From NCBI RefSeq assembly GCF_001625015.1, contig NZ_LVWJ02000014.1:248001-312000 (forward strand): a stretch of 64,000 nucleotides of DNA. The letters run 5' to 3'. This DNA comes from Lewinella sp. 4G2 (GTDB lineage Bacteria > Bacteroidota > Bacteroidia > Chitinophagales > Saprospiraceae). The translations under genes and the position numbers were made by a program. Shown here piece by piece: positions 35,015-43,900 of this stretch. Numbering within the stretch: position 1 is the first letter of the stretch; each line of letters opens with the position of its first letter. A model generated the notes under the pieces. It saw only the letters and a list, made by a program, of their open reading frames with translations. It searched no databases and had not been told where the DNA came from.

Positions 35015-37549
35015 CTACCTGCGAAAATATAGAACACCCCCAACGGCCAGCAGCCCCAACAAACCACCTATTCCAAATTTCCAATACTCCGTACGCTTAC
35101 TCAATTCTAACTTCCCCTCGTCGCCGTAAAGCGTAAGCGCTCCCCAGTAAAAGGGGTGGCCGTAAGCAGCTTGGCTTTTTAAGGATCGCTGCGCGTTATT
35201 GGTGGCAATCAAACGGGATTCCCCACTGGCTAATTCCCGGTAGAAATACTCCATCAATTCCCGGGTAGCCGCATCGTCTACCGACCAGAGGTTACTGACG
35301 ACGCTGCGAGCGCCAGCGTTAATGAAGGCGCTGGCCATCGTCAGGGCGGATTCTCCGGGAGCGACCATCCCCATTCCCGTCTCGCAGGCACTGAGGACGA
35401 CCAGGTCCGCATCCACTCCGTAGCTGGGGAGGTCATTGTAGTAGATCAGTTCCTCTTCTAAAAGGTCCGGAGTGGACTGGCTGAAGGCCACAAAACTATA
35501 CTTGGGGTGGCGGGCACTCATCACGCCGTGGCTACTTAGGTGGAGGATGGAAGCATCCCCCAGTCGCTTCAGGAAAGATTCCCTATTAGCCGCGGGGCCG
35601 GTGATGGCCTCTCCCATTTCCAGTACTTCGGTGGTCATCTCAGCCTCAGGCCCATTGAAAGCCAGGGGCGTGAGGCCGGGAAGGCTGGCCGTATCGGATT
35701 TCACCATCGGTAGGCTACGCCGCGCGGCCAGCACGTCACTCGCCGACGCCGCCCCGGTAAACGTGGGTGCGTAGGCCAGTAGATTCGATGTTCGCTTATT
35801 GGAACCATTCGCTTTGAGGGCTGCTTGGTGCCGTAAGGAATACCCGTAACTGACATCATGTTCATCTACGAAGAAACGTAGGTCACCGTAACCGAACGGC
35901 GTTGCCAGCGAGTCCATCGGCAGCGCGGCAAAGGGCAGGAAATTGATCATTTGGTCGGGCACGATCAGTAGTTCCCGGGGTAGTGAATCAATGGATACGC
36001 CGGGAAATACGCGCCGGACTAAGTCCAATCCTTGCGCCAGGAAGGCGCCGTCCAAAGAATCCTGCACTGACGCTGGCCGGATCGACTTGGTCACGTAGCT
36101 AGACTCTTCGATCGTTTTCCGCCAGTCGATGATCGCCAGGTGGGTCCTGATTCCTTCTTCGATCCGGTACATACTTAGTTGGCCGTTACCATCAACGTAG
36201 AAGAGATGACTTTCGTCGTAGCCCGTAGCGTACTGAAGCATCCCTCCGGGGAGATCAGCCACCAATGCCTTGGCGTCGTCCGCCGTAAAGCGCCAGTGCC
36301 CCTGAGGAAGGGTACCCTCCGCCTCCAGGCGTTCAGATAGCTTCAATTCCAGTAACGCCAACTCCGGGGATACGGGAATACCCGGTGGTTGGGCGCGCTG
36401 CAGGCTGGCAATCTGCCGCTCGAGAGCCGCAGTTTCTTCCTGCTTTCCACGCCGGTCGCGGAGGGTAAGGCTGGCTAGTAACCCGTAAGCCTTCATTTGC
36501 TCACTAAGGGCGAGTGCTTCCCAGGCGTGTTCGGGGTCATCGTCGAGCAGTTCGTAATGAGCCTCAATGGCCTCACTCATAAATTCCATGATGATCCGGC
36601 TCTGACGCGTCTGGCTTGAGGCGACCACGTTATCATCCCGTTGCCGCCCGCGGAGGGTGATCAGGGATTCGTAATCCTTGAGCGCCAGGTCGGGCCGGTC
36701 CATTGCCCGGAATAGACGGGCCCGGTGGCTCAGCAAGGTCGTCGGGTCAAAGAAGGTTTCCAGTCCCTCCAGATTGAACTGGTTGTGCCCGTGTTCATCC
36801 CGTGGCGAAGATTCATCAAGCATTTCGGAGAGGGAAGCGATGGCGAGGTTGGCATTTTCTAAAGCACGGTCATAGTCATTTAGCTTCATCCACGCCTTCG
36901 CCCGTAGATCATATACTTGGTGGAGCTCATCTGCTTCCCCTGCCTGGTCAAACGTCCGTTGAGCTTCATTAAGTAAATCCAATCCAAGCTTAGCGTCTCC
37001 TCTCTCAATTAAGTCACGCCCCTGCTCCAGGTAGGTGAGCGCGAGGTAGTAATCCTCTTTGCTATCTGATGCCAATTGATTCATCCTTTGCAACGTCGCA
37101 GTCCGGTCGTCGTACCGGCGGGTTCCCCGTTGGAAACGGGCCATTTCGTACAAGCCATCAAGCTCCAAATCGACGTCTTCTGCCTCTTGAGCTACGTCAA
37201 CAACTGACTGAGCGATACCGACACCATCCGGGTTGCGGCGGCTGATTTGGTAGGTAACCCGGGCGTTGGTTAGCCTACCGGAGCCGACTTCCCGTAACGT
37301 TGCCCCTTCATAGCGCTCCACCATATCGCTAAGGATCATGGCCGCATTCCTTGCGATGGAAAGGTTGCCCGCTTCGATGGCGGCGTAGGCCAGGTTTTCT
37401 GCCGCCTTCAGGTAAGCGGAGGTGTCGGGAATACCGGCTTCCGCCATTTCAAGCACTGCTTGGCGGGGTTCAGCAATCTGCTGTTGGCCATGCAGGGGTA
37501 AGCAAACGAAGAGAGCTACCACGGCGGCAGCGGTTTTCCAATAGAACAT
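35015..37549 (-). CDS. TPR-CHAT protein with signal peptide and C-terminal membrane anchor
   Basis: The 844-residue protein joins tetratricopeptide repeats (about 40-380) to a CHAT domain, a caspase-like cysteine peptidase fold (about 480-810). The catalytic dyad is present: His 674 in LHLSSHGVM and Cys 722 in VVLSACETGMG. The N-terminus is a signal peptide (AAAVVALFVCLPLHGQ) and the C-terminus a single membrane helix (FGIGGLLGLLAVGGVLYF) with two closing arginines. So the peptidase faces the periplasm, unlike the cytosolic CHAT proteins of known defence systems. No partner gene is adjacent: the MFS gene is convergent and the ribosomal operon follows its own promoter. The substrate is unknown. 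Confidence 0.87.
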   Translation of the reverse strand: MFYWKTAAAVVALFVCLPLHGQQQIAEPRQAVLEMAEAGIPDTSAYLKAAENLAYAAIEAGNLSIARNAAMILSDMVERYEGATLREVGSGRLTNARVTYQISRRNPDGVGIAQSVVDVAQEAEDVDLELDGLYEMARFQRGTRRYDDRTATLQRMNQLASDSKEDYYLALTYLEQGRDLIERGDAKLGLDLLNEAQRTFDQAGEADELHQVYDLRAKAWMKLNDYDRALENANLAIASLSEMLDESSPRDEHGHNQFNLEGLETFFDPTTLLSHRARLFRAMDRPDLALKDYESLITLRGRQRDDNVVASSQTRQSRIIMEFMSEAIEAHYELLDDDPEHAWEALALSEQMKAYGLLASLTLRDRRGKQEETAALERQIASLQRAQPPGIPVSPELALLELKLSERLEAEGTLPQGHWRFTADDAKALVADLPGGMLQYATGYDESHLFYVDGNGQLSMYRIEEGIRTHLAIIDWRKTIEESSYVTKSIRPASVQDSLDGAFLAQGLDLVRRVFPGVSIDSLPRELLIVPDQMINFLPFAALPMDSLATPFGYGDLRFFVDEHDVSYGYSLRHQAALKANGSNKRTSNLLAYAPTFTGAASASDVLAARRSLPMVKSDTASLPGLTPLAFNGPEAEMTTEVLEMGEAITGPAANRESFLKRLGDASILHLSSHGVMSARHPKYSFVAFSQSTPDLLEEELIYYNDLPSYGVDADLVVLSACETGMGMVAPGESALTMASAFINAGARSVVSNLWSVDDAATRELMEYFYRELASGESRLIATNNAQRSLKSQAAYGHPFYWGALTLYGDEGKLELSKRTEYWKFGIGGLLGLLAVGGVLYFRR

Positions 37550-37718
37550 GCTACAATAATTGACTCACCGGACAACTCTTCCGGTGGGTAGGGGAAGCCC
37601 TACGTGTGTTGGTTGTTGTTGCTTAAAGTTAAGTATGCCAAGACTATTAACGCGACTATCCAAGTATCCGCCCCTTCATTTTGATTATGGCTTGGTCATG
37701 TACTCACCCTTTTATTCT

Positions 37719-37734
37719 GCACCTGCGGCAGCGC
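37719..37734 (-). repeat. Dispersed 16-base word between the CHAT gene and the ribosomal operon
   Basis: Exact GCGCTGCCGCAGGTGC on minus, intergenic, 35 bases from the tsf terminator. Confidence 0.9.
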
Positions 37735-37768
37735 CCAACTCATTAAACTAAAATTGTGTACAACACGC

Positions 37769-37806
37769 AAAAAGCCCCTACCATCATCCGATAGTAGGGG
37801 CTTTTT
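37769..37806. terminator. Bidirectional terminator after tsf
   Basis: AAAAAGCCCCTAC at 37769-37781 pairs perfectly with GTAGGGGCTTTTT at 37794-37806, giving a T-run on both strands. It ends the minus-strand rplM-rpsI-rpsB-tsf transcript 37 bases after the tsf stop. Confidence 0.93.
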
Positions 37807-37842
37807 GATTAAAGTATTTACGAGCCGCGGCTCGCAGTAGCA

Positions 37843-38673
37843 TTACACTAGGGTAATGTGCTTGAAACCAGTAGCGGCGAGGCCCTTCTCAGTTTCGTTG
37901 AGGAACTGCTTGATGGACTTCTTGTTGTCCCGCACGTACATCTGGTTGACGAGCGTGTTCTCCTTGAAGAACTTGTTCAAGCGGCCCATGGCGATCTTAT
38001 CGAGCATAGCCTCTGGCTTGCCTTCCTGGCGCGCGAGTTCTTTGGCGATGTCGATCTCCTTGTCCTGCGTAGCCTGGTCGATGTCTCCTTTGTCGAGAGC
38101 CAGTGGCTTCATCGCGGCTACCTGCATGGCAACACTACGGCCGGCAGCGTAAGCTTCGTCGGAAGAAGCGCTGAGGCCAACGAGAACACCAGCGCGGTTA
38201 CCGCTGTGGATGTACTCGGCAACGAGGGGCGCACTGAGCTGCTCGTAAGCAGTCACGTTGATCTTTTCGTTGATCTTACCAACCATCTCCGTCACTTTGT
38301 CCTGGATGGTCAGGTCACCTTCCATGGGGAGGGCGAGCAGTGCGTTCAGGTCAGCGGGCTTGTTGGCCAGGGCGATGTCGGCCACTTTGTTGGCGAAGGA
38401 TACAAAATCCTCATTCTTGGAAACGAAGTCCGTTTCGGAAGAGAGGCGGATGATTACGCCGTAGGTCTTGTCGTCGTTGATCTTGGCGATCACGGCACCT
38501 TCGTTGGCGTCACGGTCTCCACGCTTGGCGGCTACTTTTTCACCGCGCTTACGGAGGACCTCGATGGCTTTGTCAAAATCACCGTCTGCTTCCGCGAGGG
38601 CTTTTTTGCAGTCCATCATTCCGGAACCAGTCATGTCCCGTAGTTTCTTTACGTCTTTGGCGCTAATTGCCAT
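37843..38673 (-). CDS. tsf: Translation elongation factor Ts
   Basis: Exchanges GDP for GTP on EF-Tu in the cytosol. The 276-residue protein begins with the UBA-like domain (VKKLRDMTGSGMMDCKKAL) and has the EF-Tu contact motif SSETDFVSKNEDF (about 78-90), then the two-part core and the C-terminal EF-Ts module. Length and motifs are standard. It is last in the operon after rpsB; the 117-base gap between them holds a word-repeat hairpin. Confidence 0.97.
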   Translation of the reverse strand: MAISAKDVKKLRDMTGSGMMDCKKALAEADGDFDKAIEVLRKRGEKVAAKRGDRDANEGAVIAKINDDKTYGVIIRLSSETDFVSKNEDFVSFANKVADIALANKPADLNALLALPMEGDLTIQDKVTEMVGKINEKINVTAYEQLSAPLVAEYIHSGNRAGVLVGLSASSDEAYAAGRSVAMQVAAMKPLALDKGDIDQATQDKEIDIAKELARQEGKPEAMLDKIAMGRLNKFFKENTLVNQMYVRDNKKSIKQFLNETEKGLAATGFKHITLV

Positions 38674-38706
38674 AGTTTGAATTTCTTTTGGATTGGGGGG
38701 GGAAAA

Positions 38707-38788
38707 TAGTCTGTAGTCTATAGTCTGTAGTCTATGGCCCGTCTCACGTTGCGGTGAACTACAGACTGTAGACTACAGACTAAAGACT
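38707..38788. repeat. AGTCTGTAGT-word inverted repeat between rpsB and tsf
   Basis: The left arm (38707-38735) alternates AGTCTGTAG and TCTATAG words; the right arm (38758-38788) is its complement, giving a long hairpin with a 22-base loop. It is the same word family as at 15522-15588, 23 kb away. It sits inside an operon without a T-tract, so it is more likely an RNA-stability or repeat element than a terminator. Confidence 0.85.
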
Positions 38789-38790
38789 AA

Positions 38791-39534
38791 TTACGCCGTA
38801 GCTTCCTGCTTTTCACCGGAAGCGGCTTTCTGGTCCTTATCGGACTTACCTTCAGCAAGGCCCTGCTTGATGCACTCCGTCAGGTAGTCAATGACGACTT
38901 TGATGGACTTAGAAGCATCGTCGTTGCCGGGGATTGGGTAATCGACGCTCGTTGGGTCGGCGTTCGTATCGACGATACCGAACGTACGCATGTTGAGCTT
39001 CTTGGCTTCGGCCACGGCGAGGTGCTCGTGTACGATGTCCACAACGAAGATGGCGTTGGGGATACGGTTCATGTCCGCGATACCACCAAGTACCTTGTTC
39101 ATTTTGGCGTGCTCACGCGTAAGCGTCAGTTTTTCCTTCTTGGTTACGCTCTCGAGCGTACCGTCGGCCAGCATGCGCTCGATATTCTGCATCTTACGGA
39201 TGGAGCGGCGGATCGTGTTGAAGTTGGTCAACATACCACCCTGCCACCGATCGGTAACGTAAGGCATGTTCACTTCGGAAGCAGCGGCGGTGACGATGTC
39301 ACGAGCCTGCTTCTTCGTAGCTACGAAGAGAATCTTCTTGCCCGCCTTTGCGATCTGGCGCATGGCGTTGCCGGCGCGGTCCAGACCCTGAAGGGTAGCG
39401 TTAAGATCGATAAGGTGAATGCCGTTCTTTTCACCGAAGATGTAGTTGGACATCTTGGGGTTCCACTTGCGGCGAAGGTGGCCGAAGTGGACACCGGCTT
39501 CGAGGAGTTGCTCCTGAGTTGGCTTGGTTGCCAT
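38791..39534 (-). CDS. rpsB: 30S ribosomal protein S2
   Basis: Component of the small ribosomal subunit. The 247-residue protein has the S2 signatures AGVHFGHLRRKWNPKM, GIHLIDLNATLQ, FVATKKQARDIV and RWQGGMLTNFNTI, and ends in a charged, disordered tail. The order rpsB-tsf is conserved in nearly all bacteria; having rplM and rpsI directly upstream is typical of Bacteroidota. Confidence 0.97.
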   Translation of the reverse strand: MATKPTQEQLLEAGVHFGHLRRKWNPKMSNYIFGEKNGIHLIDLNATLQGLDRAGNAMRQIAKAGKKILFVATKKQARDIVTAAASEVNMPYVTDRWQGGMLTNFNTIRRSIRKMQNIERMLADGTLESVTKKEKLTLTREHAKMNKVLGGIADMNRIPNAIFVVDIVHEHLAVAEAKKLNMRTFGIVDTNADPTSVDYPIPGNDDASKSIKVVIDYLTECIKQGLAEGKSDKDQKAASGEKQEATA

Positions 39535-39610
39535 TGTGAGTTTTTTATTGAACCCGATCGAAATATGCGTCGGTCAGGTTGATTGTTATTGAAATTGAGA
39601 AGTCGCGGAC

Positions 39611-39676
39611 GTTGAGTTGCAAGTTGCGAGGTGCAAGTGAACCTACTTGCCACTTGAAACTCGCTACTCGAAACTG
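39611..39676. repeat. AGTTGCAAGTTGCGAG-word inverted repeat between rpsI and rpsB
   Basis: The left side repeats GTTGCRAG and GTGCAAGTG words; the right side (CACTTGAAACTCGC, CTCGAAACTGC) is roughly complementary, with CAAGTG / CACTTG as the inner stem. A relative fills the gap between rplM and rpsI. The function is unknown. Confidence 0.7.
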
Positions 39677-39678
39677 CA

Positions 39679-40068
39679 CTATCGCTTGGAGAACTGGAAG
39701 CTCTTACGGGCCTTAGGCTTACCGTACTTCTTACGTTCTACGACACGAGCGTCACGCGTCAGCATCTTCTGAGATTTCAGCGGGCTGCGGAAGTCTTCGT
39801 TGAGCTTGACGAGGGCACGAGAGATACCCATCCGGATAGCTTCGGTCTGGCCCTTGATGCCGCCACCGGATACGTTGACTTTGATGTCGTAGATACCGTT
39901 GTCCACATCGATGATGCGGAATGGCTGGGTGATGCTGGGTTGGAGGTGGGTTTGGGGGATGTACTCTTTGTAATCCTTACCGTTAACGATGATGTTACCG
40001 GTGCCCTGAGTCAGGTAAACGCGCGCTACGGAAGCTTTGCGTCGCCCGATGGCATTGATCATTTCCAT
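39679..40068 (-). CDS. rpsI: 30S ribosomal protein S9
   Basis: Component of the small subunit whose C-terminal tail reaches the P-site tRNA. The 129-residue protein has the S9 hallmarks NAIGRRKASVARVYL, GGGIKGQTEAIRMGISRAL and the tail ending KARKSFQFSKR. The usual terminal SKR is intact. It is second in the operon after rplM. Confidence 0.97.
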   Translation of the reverse strand: MEMINAIGRRKASVARVYLTQGTGNIIVNGKDYKEYIPQTHLQPSITQPFRIIDVDNGIYDIKVNVSGGGIKGQTEAIRMGISRALVKLNEDFRSPLKSQKMLTRDARVVERKKYGKPKARKSFQFSKR

Positions 40069-40123
40069 GTTATGGAGGTTAAGCAGTATTCAGTCGAACA
40101 CCGCTGGTTGTTTAATTGGCGCA

Positions 40124-40187
40124 AGTTGGAGTTGCGAGTTGTAAGTTGCGAATCCCGAGTTTTACAACTCGAATCTCGAAACTCATA
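40124..40187. repeat. AGTTGCGAGTT-word inverted repeat between rplM and rpsI
   Basis: Words AGTTGGAGTTGCGAGTTGT on the left are followed by ACAACTCGAATCTCGAAACT on the right; the inner stem is GAGTTGT / ACAACTC with flanking partial pairing. It belongs to the same word family as the repeat at 39611-39676. Confidence 0.7.
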
Positions 40188-40188
40188 A

Positions 40189-40629
40189 CTACTTCAGTTC
40201 CGTTGGCTTTTGCGCAGTGTGGGGGTGCTCAGCGCCTGCGTACAGGTGCAGTTTCTTGATTTGCGCACGACCGAGCTTGGTCTTGGGCAGCATGCCACGA
40301 ACGGCAACTTCAAGAACGCGCTCCGGCTTACGGGCAAAAAGGTCACGTGGAGTAGCCGCACGCTGGCCACCGGGGTAGCCGGTGTGGCGGAGGTAGACCT
40401 TGTCGGTCAGCTTCTCACCGGTGAAACGGACCTTTTCGGCGTTCACGACGATGACGTGGTCACCGTTATCAAAATGAGGGGTAAAGTCGGGCTTGTGCTT
40501 GCCGCGAAGAACAGTAGCGATCTTGGAAGCCAAACGGCCTACGATCTCTCCTTCCGCGTCAATAACGTGCCACTTACGCTCTACCGTTGCGGCATTGGCC
40601 GACTTGGTTTTGTAGCTTAGTGTATTCAC
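40189..40629 (-). CDS. rplM: 50S ribosomal protein L13
   Basis: Early-assembly protein of the large subunit. The 146-residue protein shows [35 protein letters not shown] and the signature [18 protein letters not shown]. It is the first gene of the operon. Its leader of about 75-80 bases might carry autoregulatory structure, but I see no hairpin strong enough to call. Confidence 0.97.
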   Translation of the reverse strand: MNTLSYKTKSANAATVERKWHVIDAEGEIVGRLASKIATVLRGKHKPDFTPHFDNGDHVIVVNAEKVRFTGEKLTDKVYLRHTGYPGGQRAATPRDLFARKPERVLEVAVRGMLPKTKLGRAQIKKLHLYAGAEHPHTAQKPTELK

Positions 40630-40703
40630 TGTAATGCTTGATTTTGTTTGCGTTATGCTCAGTCAGACACCCCATTTCTGGCGAGGACCAACTTAAGCGG
40701 CTG

Positions 40704-40734
40704 CAAAGGTAGCGGCAGGAAATACACTTACCAA
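40704..40734 (-). promoter_or_regulatory. Promoter of the rplM-rpsI-rpsB-tsf operon
   Basis: On the minus strand TTGG (40731-40734) and TACCTTTG (40704-40711) are separated by 19 bases and match the Bacteroidota TTTG / TAnnTTTG promoter. The rest of the 319-base gap between rplM and the giant gene holds only the terminator at 40889. Confidence 0.8.
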
Positions 40735-40888
40735 GCATTTTACCAGGTATTTTCTCTTTCCGCGCTCATAACTCACTGAAAAACAGTGAAAAAATCGCAC
40801 AACTTTTGAAGTGAGGTACGCGCAACCTTCAATTTTTGCGGCTCTCCGGTCGTTTTTCAGCATTTGGGTGTCGCCTCCCACCAATAAT

Positions 40889-40926
40889 AAAAGCGGTCCC
40901 CTTCACTAAAGAAGAGAACCGCTTTT
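40889..40926 (-). terminator. Terminator of the giant T9SS gene
   Basis: AAAAGCGGT (40889-40897) pairs with ACCGCTTTT (40918-40926); on the minus strand the stem is followed by TTTTATTATT. It lies 23 bases after the stop of the 5,988-codon gene. Confidence 0.85.
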
Positions 40927-40948
40927 CTGAAAGGATTGCTCCGGGATC

Positions 40949-43900
40949 TTAATTCCCGGCAACAACCATTTTCAACGACTGAGCGAAGTCTCCCTTCGTC
41001 AGTGTGTAGGTATAAACGCCACCCGTACCGAGCTCAGCGCGAGTAAGCTTGATCTGATTCGATCCGGCAACACCATCAATGGTGCGAGTTGTAATCACTC
41101 GCCCGGCAACGTCCTGCACGGTCAGTACAGCCTCGCCAGCTTCTGCCAAGTCGAAGTTGACCGTCGTTTCCGTAGCTACTGGGTTAGGCGTGTTCTGGTA
41201 CAACGCATTTTGCTGCGCTGACGCAGGTGCCGAGGTACGGACGAACGACAGACCCAACTGGCCCGGCGTACCGTACTCGTCAACCCCTTCCTGGTACACC
41301 AGGTCGTCCGTCAACTCGATCGCTTCGGACAACCGCACCGCGTTCACCGCGCGCACCGTCAGCGTGATCTCCCCCTGCGTACGCACCGCAAAGCCAATCA
41401 GGCCTTCCGTCTCGTAGTTCAGGTTCAGTCCACCCTGGCCCGTGACGCTTACGTCCAGTAGCTCCAGGTCGCGGCCGAGATCGAGCGTGCCCTGGAAGCC
41501 GTACAGATCTGCGTTCGTGAACGTCAGCTCGTGCGTCTGCCCGCTCTCCAACTGCGCGTCTTCCGTCTCCAGGTTCAGGCTCGTCCGCCCTTCAGCGTTC
41601 AGCACGTTACCCATCTCCACGGCTACGAAGTCCGCGTCCAGGATGTTCGCCGCCAGGTCGTTCACGTTGTACACCTCGGGGAAGGTGTTCATCCACGTGT
41701 CCGCCGTCATCGCGAAGTCCGCGTTAACGAAGCGCCAGCTCTCACCCGTACGGTACATGTCGTCCAGACCCAGGATCACCCGTTGGATGGCCACCATGTC
41801 CAGTACGTTGATCAGACCGTCCTGCGTTACGTCCGCCGCCACGTAGTCGTACGCGTTGTCGAACGGTGCAATACCCAGGATCATGCGCGAGATGCGCACC
41901 ACGTCGGATACTTTCACCGACTGCAGGTCGATCGCCACGGCGTGCGCCGGCGTGACCGTGTAGTCCATGCCCGTCGGTACTTCCGCAAAGGCAAAGGCAC
42001 CGTCGGCGTCCGTAGCCCGCATCACGTCCATGTCGTCGCCACCCGTCAGGGTCACTTCAACGTCGCTTACCGGCGCGGCGTCCTGCGTCAGGATCGTACC
42101 CGCTACCAGGTTGCCACCCGTTCCGCAGTCTACGTTGTCGCCCTCGTCCACCTGGATGAGCACCTGGCACGAAGCCGGCGCCACTTCACTGGCGTCGAGG
42201 TTGTCGCTGAACGCGTACACGTCCACCGAGACAAACTCACCGGCGTCGCTACAGAAGACCTTCAGGCCCGTCTGTTCCGCGGCCAGTTCGGCGCCGCCAC
42301 CGGCCCGGACGATACCGTAGCTCGTCACTTCGTCGCCGAAGCAGTCCACCAGCGGGGAGTTCGTCAGGAAGTCCGTCGCCCACACTTCGGCCATGGCCAT
42401 CGTGCCTTCGTCGTTCATCTGCAGCGTGGCTACCAGCGTCTGGATACACAGCGGTACCGGAGCTACGTCGCCACATACGCTCAATGGTACGATCACCGGA
42501 GTGGCGTTGCCGCAACCGTCGATGGCCGTGATCCGGATGGCGTGGTCGCCGGCCGGTACACCCGTGGCGTTGATCACGTAGTTGCCATTGTCGGCGTCCG
42601 TAGCGTCCAGCGTAATCACTACGCCGTCCACCGTGGCCGCTTCGAACGTACCCGTGAAGTTCGGATCGAGCTCCAGCTGGATGCGGGGAGCCAAACAACC
42701 GTCAGTGGCCGTGAACGGCAGGCTGACGTCCGCCGTACAACCGGGGATACAGGCCGTCGGTGCGGCTACGTCGACCACCGGTGAAGTCCGGTCGAAGACG
42801 TTGATCGTCTGTACGTAGGTGAACGATCCGCGGCCCGCGCTCGTCGCGTAGCCCGTCAGTTCGTTGTCGTCGTCATCGTTCGGCGTGAACTGCGCGTTGG
42901 CGCTGCCGCTCGTGAAGGCCAGGTCATCAGCCGTCGTTGCCGCGTTACCGCTCACTACGTTGAGGTAGAAGACCGACTCGTCGTCCACGTCCAGACCGTC
43001 GCGCGTGATGAGCGTCGTGCCGCCAAGCGCGGGGTCGTACTCACACGTGTTGATGATGGTGTAGGTCGTCACGATCTGGTAGCACTCCTCACCGGCAGTG
43101 TTGAACACTTCTTCCGTGACGCTCGAGACAACGGGTGCGTCGCAGGCACCACCGGTGATGCTCAGCTCCTCGGCTTCGAACTCGTCCATACAGTCGAACG
43201 TCGTGGCGTCGCCCGGCAGCGTGATCTGGTAGTCGTAGACACCCACGATCGTGATGAGCTGCGTACAGTTGTCGCCGCTCACGCCGCCCTGCGCGTCCGT
43301 GGCTACGTAGGACCGAACGGCCGTACCGATGCCACACTCGTTGAGGTTGTTGACCACGAAGGTGCTCGTCACCTCGGACTCACACGTCGAGACAATGCCC
43401 GGCGTGCCGAAGGCCGCGTCCAGCTCAGCGCTCGTCGCTTCCTCCAGGTTACCGCCCGGGATGGCCGCACCGAACTCGGAGCAGGTCAGCGTCACCGCGC
43501 TCGGCGCGATACAGGTCGGTACGTCGTTGGCTTTGAGTTCCACGAGGACCTCACCCCAACAGGTGTTGGAGTTGCCGGCCTCGTCCGTTACCTCGAGGGT
43601 TACGAACTGGACGCCGAGGTCGTCACACGTGAAGGTCACCTCGTCGAAGAACTCCGTAGGCATGTCCATCGTCGGAGCGAAGGCGATGCCGTAGGTCAGG
43701 TTCGTCGAACAGTCGTCCTGCGAGCCTTTGTCGAACTGGGCCGGCGTCAGCGTGGCCGTGCCGCCGGGGCGGGAGAGGCTTACGTTGAGGCCGTTCTCAC
43801 AGAAGGCGGCCGGTCCGCTGCCGTCCACCACCGTGAACGGTACGGTGGTCACCGTCTGGTTACCACACGCGTCGGTAGCCGTGTAGACAAATGCGTAGTC

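Noticed and set aside
35015-37549. CHAT gene plus MFS gene as a defence system
   Set aside because: The genes are convergent, the CHAT protein is exported, and no nuclease, reverse transcriptase, CRISPR or gasdermin partner is present.
37560-37751. 63-codon plus-strand frame between CHAT and tsf
   Set aside because: No domain or signal; it runs through a copy of the dispersed 16-base word and ends near the tsf terminator.
41531-42784. 417-codon plus-strand frame opposite the giant gene
   Set aside because: His/Arg/Val-rich composition is the antisense of Asp-rich and beta-rich coding; no domain.
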